Origin: Chryseobacterium sp. BGARF1
GTDB taxonomy: Bacteria > Bacteroidota > Bacteroidia > Flavobacteriales > Weeksellaceae
Assembly (NCBI RefSeq): GCF_001677955.1
Contig: NZ_LELA01000009.1
Coordinates: 1-55,275, forward strand
Length of the DNA stretch: 55,275 nucleotides
Reading direction: 5' to 3'
This document shows, piece by piece, positions 49,001-55,275 of this stretch. The position numbers and the translations under genes are program-made. Position 1 is the first letter of the stretch. The number at the start of each line of letters is the position of its first letter. Under the pieces are notes generated by a model that worked only from the letters and a program-made list of their open reading frames with translations, made no database searches and had not been told where the DNA came from.

Positions 49001-51283
49001 ATGGGGAGATACAGAAATATTATTTTTTATGTAGCAACAATTATCTTTTTTTCTGCATTAATGTACTGGTTCTTTGTGGAAGGAAAAACCCTAGAGATAG
49101 GGGAAAATATTCCGCCAAGCAAAGTTACTGGGAATACAATGTGGGAAAATTTCACCGATTCTTTTTTATCTAATCTGCATCATCCGTTAGCTCTTTTACT
49201 GGCACAGATCGTTACCATTATTTTGGTTGCAAAATTATTTGGCTGGATCTGCGTGAAACTAAAACAGCCTTCAGTAATTGGAGAAATGATTGCCGGAATT
49301 GTTTTAGGGCCATCACTTTTTGGATTATACTTTCCTGAGCTTTCGGCGTTTATTTTTCCGAAAGAATCATTAGGAAACTTACAGTTTTTAAGTCAGATTG
49401 GTTTAATTCTCTTCATGTATATTGTCGGAATGGAGCTTGATTTAAGTGTTTTAAGAAAAAAGGCACACGATGCAATCGTGATCAGCCACGCAAGTATCAT
49501 CATTCCTTTTGCTTTGGGAGTTGGGCTGTCTTATTTCATTTATAAAGAATTTGCTCCGGAAGGAATTCAGTTCAGTTCCTTTGCTTTATTTATAGCGATT
49601 GCGATGAGTATTACCGCATTTCCGGTTCTCGCCAGAATTGTACAGGAAAGAAATTTACATAAAACCAAAATAGGAACCGTAGTTATTACCTGTGCTGCAG
49701 CCGATGATATTACAGCCTGGTGTATTTTAGCGGCCGTAATTGCAGTGGTAAAAGCAGGATCTTTTTCGGGATCAATTTTCGTGATTATCATGGCGATTGT
49801 TTATGTTTTCATCATGATTAAAGCGGTAAGACCATTCTTACATAGAATTGCAGAATCTCAGAAAGGAAAAGGTTTTATCAGCAAAGCATTGGTTGCTGTA
49901 TTCTTCTTAATCCTTATTATTTCTTCATACGCAACAGAAGTTATAGGGATTCACGCATTATTCGGAGCTTTTATGGCAGGAGCAATTATGCCTGAAAATG
50001 TAAAATTCAGAAACTTATTCATCGAAAAAATAGAGGATGTTGCGTTGGTTTTATTACTTCCGCTTTTCTTTGTATTTACAGGTTTAAGAACACAAGTGGG
50101 ATTATTAAATGATCCACATCTTTGGAAAATAGGAGGATTTATTATTCTTACAGCCGTTATCGGAAAATTTGTAGGAAGTGCATTGACCGCTAAATTTTTA
50201 AAACTAAGCTGGAAAGACAGTCTCACCATTGGTGCATTGATGAATACAAGAGGTTTAACCGAACTTATCGTTTTGAACATCGGTTATGACCTTGGAGTTT
50301 TAGGTCCTGAATTGTTTACAATGTTGGTCATCATGGCGTTATTCACCACCTTTATGACCGGACCTTGTCTTGACATTATTAATTATTTCTTTAAAGGCAA
50401 AAAATCATCACTGGAAGAAGAGGAGCATGATGAAAACGATGCAAAATACAGAGTTCTTTTATCTTTTGAAACTCCGGAATCAGGAAGTACATTACTGAAA
50501 CTTGCCGATAATCTTACGCATAAAATGAATGGCAACAAAAACGTAACCGCAATGAATATCGCTCCTGTAGACGAATTGCATGCCTTTGATATCGATAATT
50601 TTGAGAAAGAACAGTTTAAAAACGTGATCGAAACTTCACAGGAACTTCAGCTTGAGGTCACTACCCTTTTCAAAGCTTCCACAGATATTGAAAATGATCT
50701 GACGAATATTTCGAACAAAGGAAATTATGATCTTCTTTTGATCATGCTCGGAAAATCGATGTACGAAGGAAGTTTGCTGGGAAGGCTTTTAGGCTTCACC
50801 ACCAAAATCATTAATCCTGAAAAATTGTTAAATACCGTAAAAGGGAAAGGTAATATTTTCAACAATTCTCCATTTGATGATTCTACACTACAAATCCTCG
50901 ATAACACGAATATTCCTGTGGGAGTTTTGGTAGACAGAGATTTTAATTCTGCAGACAGAGTGTTTATTCCCATCTTTAATTTAAGTGATTTTTATTTGCT
51001 TGAATATGCAAAAAGACTGATTAACAATAACAATTCACAAATTATTATTTTGGATGTTGCAGGACAGATTAGAAATAATATTGAAGTGAAAGAACTGATT
51101 AGAAGCATCGAACAGGTTGCCCCCAATCACATTACTTTATATAACGAAAAGCAAATCGAGAAAGAGTTTTTACAATCTCAGGATCTAATGCTGATCAGCA
51201 AAAAAAGCTGGAGAGGTTTGATTGACTCTAAAAGTCTTTGGTTGTCAGACATCCCTTCAACGTTGATTATCTCAAATCCTTGA
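49001..51283 (+). CDS. CPA2-type cation:proton antiporter with C-terminal universal-stress-like domain
   Basis: A 760-residue inner-membrane antiporter. After a first helix (about 7-25) and a short loop, a 12-13-helix CPA2/KefB-like transport core spans about 65-395. It includes PSVIGEMIAGIVLGPSLFG, the unwound-helix block FPVLARIVQERNL, TCAAADDITAWCILA with the paired Asp residues that carry ions, and ALMNTRGLTELIVLNIGYDL. The C-terminal 330 residues are soluble and resemble tandem UspA-like domains, as in several bacterial CHX-type antiporters. It probably exchanges Na+ or K+ for H+. The frame opens with TTG at 48995, but ATG 49001 is the better start. Strong terminator follows. Confidence 0.92.
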   Translation: MGRYRNIIFYVATIIFFSALMYWFFVEGKTLEIGENIPPSKVTGNTMWENFTDSFLSNLHHPLALLLAQIVTIILVAKLFGWICVKLKQPSVIGEMIAGIVLGPSLFGLYFPELSAFIFPKESLGNLQFLSQIGLILFMYIVGMELDLSVLRKKAHDAIVISHASIIIPFALGVGLSYFIYKEFAPEGIQFSSFALFIAIAMSITAFPVLARIVQERNLHKTKIGTVVITCAAADDITAWCILAAVIAVVKAGSFSGSIFVIIMAIVYVFIMIKAVRPFLHRIAESQKGKGFISKALVAVFFLILIISSYATEVIGIHALFGAFMAGAIMPENVKFRNLFIEKIEDVALVLLLPLFFVFTGLRTQVGLLNDPHLWKIGGFIILTAVIGKFVGSALTAKFLKLSWKDSLTIGALMNTRGLTELIVLNIGYDLGVLGPELFTMLVIMALFTTFMTGPCLDIINYFFKGKKSSLEEEEHDENDAKYRVLLSFETPESGSTLLKLADNLTHKMNGNKNVTAMNIAPVDELHAFDIDNFEKEQFKNVIETSQELQLEVTTLFKASTDIENDLTNISNKGNYDLLLIMLGKSMYEGSLLGRLLGFTTKIINPEKLLNTVKGKGNIFNNSPFDDSTLQILDNTNIPVGVLVDRDFNSADRVFIPIFNLSDFYLLEYAKRLINNNNSQIIILDVAGQIRNNIEVKELIRSIEQVAPNHITLYNEKQIEKEFLQSQDLMLISKKSWRGLIDSKSLWLSDIPSTLIISNP

Positions 51284-51322
51284 TAAATAATTTTCATAAA
51301 TTTAGATATTGATATTTTACTA

Positions 51323-51357
51323 AAAAAGCCCGAAACTTGATGAGTTTCGGGCTTTTT
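51323..51357. terminator. Strong bidirectional terminator
   Basis: A perfect 15-bp stem AAAAAGCCCGAAACT / AGTTTCGGGCTTTTT with a TGATG loop is symmetric enough to stop transcription from both the antiporter gene and the convergent transglycosylase gene. Confidence 0.93.
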
Positions 51358-51433
51358 ATATTTAAATGAAAATAGAATCATTAAAAAATTCTGTTTCCTT
51401 CTTTAATAGAACGTGAAAGATTTTTATCTAAAA

Positions 51434-52282
51434 TTATTTTGTACGTATCGACTTAGAAAGAATTGCATTTTTTTTCATTAAAAAATCGGGCATTAAATCG
51501 GTGGGAAGAAAGAGTTTGCTTTCCCCATCATTCTCTAAAATGCTTACAATCTCGGGGTTCCAACTCAAGAGATCATTCATATCAATTTTTAATTCTTCAG
51601 CAATTATACCCAGCTTAAATCCCGCATTAATTTCCGTTTCCGACAAAGCAATTTCCTGAGAATCTGTCTTCCTCGAATTCAGAAGAGAGATGGTTCTTGC
51701 ATCATTGTAATTGGATAATACCGAATTTAATTCTCCTGTTGCATAACATGCATTGAGATATTTCTTCACATGATTGATGGTTTCTGCAGGCAAATATTTA
51801 GAAAAAACATGATACTGTGTAGAATTAGCAGCCTGCATTGCTTTAGCAATATTTCCTTCTCCACAATTATAAGCTGCAACTACGGTTACCCAATTGTTGT
51901 ATTTTTTATATAAATTTTTCAACGAAACGGCAGCTGTTTTTGTGCTTCTGTATAGGTCACTTCTGCGGTCTTCTGTTAAACCATATTGGTTGGCGTGAGC
52001 CGTCATAAACTGCCAAACTCCCACTGCCCCAGCGCTTGAAGTAATATTTCTATTGAAATGAGATTCAATTAAAGCTAAATTCCTCAAATGCTTTGGCAAA
52101 CCTTTTTCAACCATAGAAAATTCAATAAAAGTGACAATTTCTTTATTGGCTTCTATGATATTCTTGTATTTCCTCACGCTGCTTTCTGAAGTATCAGAAG
52201 CTGCAAGAAACTGAGCATTCGCAAAATGCGAACAACTTAGGAATACGACGCTTAAAATGATATTTTTGAAATTTGGTTTCAT
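51434..52282 (-). CDS. Exported lytic transglycosylase (SLT domain, LysM-like tail)
   Basis: A 282-residue periplasmic murein transglycosylase. After a signal peptide (MKPNFKNIILSVVFLSCSHFANAQ) the SLT domain (about 55-175) holds the catalytic Glu73 in LALIESHFN, then ITSSAGAVGVWQFM and VAAYNCGEGNI, the three MltD-type motifs. A C-terminal region (about 222-270, FKLGIIAEELKIDMNDLLSW) resembles a LysM module for glycan binding. It cuts peptidoglycan to 1,6-anhydro products for remodelling or insertion of envelope machines. Upstream lies a 354-bp gene-free stretch and then the ClpV-like gene, both on the same strand. Confidence 0.9.
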   Translation of the reverse strand: MKPNFKNIILSVVFLSCSHFANAQFLAASDTSESSVRKYKNIIEANKEIVTFIEFSMVEKGLPKHLRNLALIESHFNRNITSSAGAVGVWQFMTAHANQYGLTEDRRSDLYRSTKTAAVSLKNLYKKYNNWVTVVAAYNCGEGNIAKAMQAANSTQYHVFSKYLPAETINHVKKYLNACYATGELNSVLSNYNDARTISLLNSRKTDSQEIALSETEINAGFKLGIIAEELKIDMNDLLSWNPEIVSILENDGESKLFLPTDLMPDFLMKKNAILSKSIRTK

Positions 52283-52414
52283 TTTTATGTTTCTAATATA
52301 GCCTAAAAATCATAACTATCTTTTGATTATTTCTAAAACCTGTTTAAAATTCATATTCTTAATTTTCTTCACTTAAATAAACATTGTTTATTCTTTATTT
52401 TAAAACATTAAGTA

Positions 52415-52513
52415 ATTAAGAAGTTCTTTAATAATCAATAAATTTAAGAAATCAATAATTTGATTTTGATTAAATTTCATTAAGTATATGAACTGAAGTC
52501 TTAACTTCTTAAT
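52415..52513. repeat. Spaced inverted repeat (ATTAAGAAGTT)
   Basis: ATTAAGAAGTT (52415-52425) and AACTTCTTAAT (52503-52513) are perfect complements 77 bp apart. The left arm is preceded by AACATTAAGTA, which looks like a partial duplication of the arm. Confidence 0.6.
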
Positions 52514-52550
52514 GTTAAATATTTGACAACAGCTCAACACTTTTTAATAT

Positions 52551-52614
52551 TCTCGCAGATTAAACAGATTTTGCAGATTTTAATAAATCAGCTTGATTAG
52601 CTAAATCTGCGAGA
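52551..52614. repeat. Palindromic repeat family 2, copy B
   Basis: Perfect outer arms TCTCGCAGATT (52551-52561) and AATCTGCGAGA (52604-52614), with a GATTTTGCAGATTTT block inside. It is the better-preserved relative of 34343-34408. Confidence 0.75.
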
Positions 52615-52636
52615 AAATTTATACAGACTTCTGAAA

Positions 52637-55132
52637 TCAATCAACTTTCCAGCTGATTTTTCCTTCTTCGGCGTTCCAGTCTACTGAAAGGTTTTGTCCG
52701 GATTTTATTTCTTCTCTTACAATCATTTTCGAGATCGGTCTTGCCAATTGCGATCTGATCACTCCTGAAATTTGTCTAGCTCCATATTTACTGCTGAATC
52801 CATTTAAAGCTAAATTTTTCACGGCTTCATCACTAATTTTCAAACTCATTCCTAATCTCGTTAATGAATTATGAAGCGATTTTAACTGAATATTAAAAAT
52901 TCTTTCAGCAATCGATTCTGTAATCGGTGCAAAAGGAATGATTTCAGTAATTCTTGCCAAAAATTCTGGTCTGAATTTTCCGGAATTCGACATAATCTGC
53001 ATCAATGAATTAGATTCAGGAACTTTTCCTTCTTCAAACTGTTTTACAATTTCTTCGCTTCCAATATTTGAAGTAAACAAGATCAAAGCATTGCTGAAAT
53101 CGCCTTCTTTTCCAAGCTTATCATGAACTTTTCCTTCGTCCATGATCTGTAAAAACACATCAAAAACCGAATGATGCGCTTTTTCAATTTCATCAAATAA
53201 AACGACCGTATAAGGTTGCTGTCTAATCTTATTCACCAACATTCCACCTTCTTCGTAACCAACATAACCAGGAGGCGCACCATATAAAAGTGCTGCAGAA
53301 TGCTCTTCTTTAAATTCTGACATATCGAAACGCACCATTGCTTTTTCATCGTTAAAAAGCAATTCTGCCATTGATTTTGCCAATTCTGTTTTTCCGGTTC
53401 CGGTTGGTCCCAAAAGGAAGAATGATCCAATGGGTTGTCCCGGTTTGTTCAAACCGCTTCGGTTTTCAACTATAGCGTCTGAAAGTATTTTCAAAGCATG
53501 ATCCTGACCAACAACTCTGTTCATCAGAAGACCTTCCATATTCAGCAATTTCTCTTTTTCCTGAGCCTGAATTTTACCAATCGGAATATTGGTTTTTGCC
53601 GCCATTACTGCCGCCAATTCCAGACGGTCAACTTTTTCTCTTTTCTTGGCCGCATGTTCCAAAAGTTCAGCATAAGTATCTTCAATAGTTTTTTGAATAT
53701 GCTCTACCGGCATAGAATTGTCGATTTGCGGCTGTTCGCTCAGAGAACCCCACAAAATCGGGCTTATTTTATCTCTTAATAAATTGTAATTCCAAATTAA
53801 TTCATCGGCTTTATCTTTATCATCAAAATATTCTTCTTGTAAAATATTTTCATAAATTTCTTTCCAGCTTTCCAATTCCTTTTCAGAAAGTTCATCAAGC
53901 ATTTTTATTGCTGCCATTGTTCGGTCTAAAAGATCAATCGCTGCATCGGGAAGTTTTTTACCTTTTGCATAACGTTTTGCTAAACGTACACATTCAGGAA
54001 TTGCATTTTTTTCAACTTCAATTCCGTGATGTTTTTTATAACCATCCAATAAAACATCAATCATTTTCACACATGTTTTTTCGTCCGGTTCAAGCACAGT
54101 TAAAACTTCAAAACGACGGTTAAAAGCCTGTTCTGGTTCAATAATTTTTCTGTATTCTTCTTGAGTAGTCGCTCCGATAACAGTAATTTCACCTCTTGCC
54201 AATTCAGGTTTAAGGATATTCCCGATATTTCCGATGCTCCCTTTTGGGTCTAAAAGCGTGTGAATTTCATCAATAAATAAAACTGCTTTTTCAATTTTCT
54301 TGCATTCATTGATTACTTTTTTCAGACGGTCTTCAATTTCACCTTTATAAGAAGTTCCTGCCAATAAAGCTCCTGTATCGAGTTCTAATAAAGTAGCATT
54401 TTTAAGCATTTCAGGAACATTTCCTTTGATAATCTCTGTCGCAAAACCTTCTACCAAAGCTGTTTTACCAACTCCGGGTTCGCCTACGATAATTACATTG
54501 GGCTTGCTTCTACGACAAAGAATTTCTACTAACATTCTAAGCTCTTTATCCCTACCTATAATATTTTCTATATCGCCATTTCTCGCCTGTGCGGTTCGGT
54601 CGACGCAATAGCTTTTAATCGACGGAAAAGAAGAATCTGAAAAGTCTGAAGAACCTCCAAACAAAGATGAAATATCTCCATTTTCTGAAGCTGCAAAAGG
54701 AGTATCTTTTCGGTATAAATTAAAAATTTCGTGCTCTCTTAAAGGAAGCGACTTCAACTGTTGTAATGTAAAAGCAACCTGTGGTTTTACAATTGCTGTA
54801 AGAATACAGATTGGAGTAATCTCATCTAAACCAAGTTTTAAACGTATATCATCTGCTTCTTCAAGTATTTGATCTACAAATTCGCCTTCACCAACTTCTG
54901 CTGGAAGATGAGTCGTTTTAGGATAATCTTCAATACGCACATCTGCCCATTCGTAAAAATATCCAGGATCTTTATCTATGGTTTTCAGAAACTCATTTAA
55001 GCCGATATCTTTATGCATTAAAGCCTGCAAAATATGCGGACCATCGTAAGTAGCGTTGTAATTTTCTCTGGCAATTGACTGTGCAATATGAAACAATTGT
55101 TTTACAGTCTCGTTGGTAACAAGTACTCCCAT
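52637..55132 (-). CDS. ClpB/ClpV-like AAA+ ATPase (probable T6SS TssH)
   Basis: An 831-residue hexameric unfoldase. The N-terminal Clp_N-like domain (about 1-150) is followed by AAA domain 1 (Walker A GEPGVGKTAL, Walker B VLFIDEIHTL), a middle region (about 410-540) that is shorter than the ClpB coiled coil, AAA domain 2 (GPTGTGKTEL, VVLFDEIEKAH) and a D2-small domain (SSKYGARQISGVIRSQLARP). I see no ClpP-docking IGF/LGF loop, which argues against a protease partner. The short middle region and divergent N-domain suggest ClpV/TssH of the Bacteroidota type VI secretion system, which recycles the contracted sheath; a ClpB-type disaggregase remains possible. Flanking genes to the right lie outside the window. 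An AT-rich leader holds TTGAC-19 bp-TATACC, a weak promoter match. Confidence 0.85.
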   Translation of the reverse strand: MGVLVTNETVKQLFHIAQSIARENYNATYDGPHILQALMHKDIGLNEFLKTIDKDPGYFYEWADVRIEDYPKTTHLPAEVGEGEFVDQILEEADDIRLKLGLDEITPICILTAIVKPQVAFTLQQLKSLPLREHEIFNLYRKDTPFAASENGDISSLFGGSSDFSDSSFPSIKSYCVDRTAQARNGDIENIIGRDKELRMLVEILCRRSKPNVIIVGEPGVGKTALVEGFATEIIKGNVPEMLKNATLLELDTGALLAGTSYKGEIEDRLKKVINECKKIEKAVLFIDEIHTLLDPKGSIGNIGNILKPELARGEITVIGATTQEEYRKIIEPEQAFNRRFEVLTVLEPDEKTCVKMIDVLLDGYKKHHGIEVEKNAIPECVRLAKRYAKGKKLPDAAIDLLDRTMAAIKMLDELSEKELESWKEIYENILQEEYFDDKDKADELIWNYNLLRDKISPILWGSLSEQPQIDNSMPVEHIQKTIEDTYAELLEHAAKKREKVDRLELAAVMAAKTNIPIGKIQAQEKEKLLNMEGLLMNRVVGQDHALKILSDAIVENRSGLNKPGQPIGSFFLLGPTGTGKTELAKSMAELLFNDEKAMVRFDMSEFKEEHSAALLYGAPPGYVGYEEGGMLVNKIRQQPYTVVLFDEIEKAHHSVFDVFLQIMDEGKVHDKLGKEGDFSNALILFTSNIGSEEIVKQFEEGKVPESNSLMQIMSNSGKFRPEFLARITEIIPFAPITESIAERIFNIQLKSLHNSLTRLGMSLKISDEAVKNLALNGFSSKYGARQISGVIRSQLARPISKMIVREEIKSGQNLSVDWNAEEGKISWKVD

Positions 55133-55275
55133 TTATATTTTAATATTAATATTTTTGACTTTTTTGGTATAACTAAAATAAGTTTTTTTTGTCAATCACT
55201 AAAATTAAATGATGTTTATTTACAATTGCAGGGATTTATTAAATCTGAAAAATCAAGTTTGTAATGATATTATTT

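Larger units (their letters stand above)
52283..52636. other. 354-bp gene-free AT-rich stretch with two inverted-repeat systems
   Basis: This stretch contains a perfect 11-bp inverted repeat (52415-52425, 52503-52513; ATTAAGAAGTT) and a family 2 palindromic repeat (52551-52614). I see no ORF with coding character and no clear promoter. Confidence 0.6.

Noticed and set aside
49951..50280. Minus-strand 109-codon frame inside the antiporter gene
   Set aside because: Antisense shadow of membrane helices; its composition follows from the real gene's codons.
1..55275. tRNA, rRNA, riboswitch or prophage/IS genes
   Set aside because: I looked for conserved tRNA arms, rRNA blocks, and transposase or integrase motifs in the reading frames and intergenic gaps and found none I could support.

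Overview
The window looks like chromosomal DNA of a Flavobacteriia member, most likely Chryseobacterium or a close relative in the Weeksellaceae. The evidence is an AT-rich composition, type IX secretion (T9SS) sorting domains, a SusC-type outer-membrane barrel, a fused alpha/beta E1 dehydrogenase, Bacteroidota-type promoters (TAnnTTTG at -7) and almost no Shine-Dalgarno sequences. I see no rRNA, tRNA, CRISPR array, phage or transposase gene. The assignment rests on reading the sequence only; no database search was possible.

Layout. 1-7.2 kb: a PH-domain protein, lipoamide dehydrogenase (lpdA), a small secreted protein, and two exported glycosidases (GH3 with a PA14 insert, GH29 alpha-fucosidase). 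7.2-12.5 kb: a co-directional minus-strand cluster (TIGR01777 epimerase, DUF2071, SRPBCC, fatty-acid desaturase, three small membrane proteins, GbsR/MarR regulator). Three identical 18-bp palindromes mark it as a probable regulon, and an 11-copy heptanucleotide array abuts the SRPBCC start codon. 12.6-23.1 kb: a four-gene operon of ECF sigma factor, membrane-anchored plug+vWA protein, SusC-like barrel that lacks its plug, and alpha-2-macroglobulin with an inserted plug. 23.3-31.4 kb: T9SS cargo, an exported C1 peptidase, an OYE/HxlR divergent pair, a membrane methyltransferase and a polytopic membrane protein. 31.4-39.6 kb: fused E1 dehydrogenase, polyprenyl synthase, a secreted propeller-like protein, rlmN and queA. 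39.6-51.3 kb: mostly housekeeping (AIM24, DNA glycosylase, S9 peptidase, T9SS starch-binding-like protein, D-2-hydroxyacid dehydrogenase, pcm, Gfo/Idh oxidoreductase, CPA2 antiporter). 51.4-55.1 kb: a lytic transglycosylase and a ClpV/ClpB-like ATPase that may border a type VI secretion locus beyond the window.

The strongest candidate for an undescribed system is the 12.6-23.1 kb operon. The barrel gene goes from an N-terminal carboxypeptidase-like domain straight to the SusC barrel with no plug, while both neighbouring effector proteins carry a complete SusC-type plug with the TonB-box-like EEVVV start. One of these plugs sits on a protein with anti-sigma-like N-terminal architecture next to its sigma factor. 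I infer that the plugs act in trans on the barrel, or on other SusC barrels, linking outer-membrane state to an A2M/vWA envelope response and to transcription.

Intergenic DNA is rich in dispersed repeats: at least three families of long imperfect palindromes (about 65-185 bp), a common GC-rich hairpin repeat, degenerate direct repeats, and GTTGATR-type heptad arrays.
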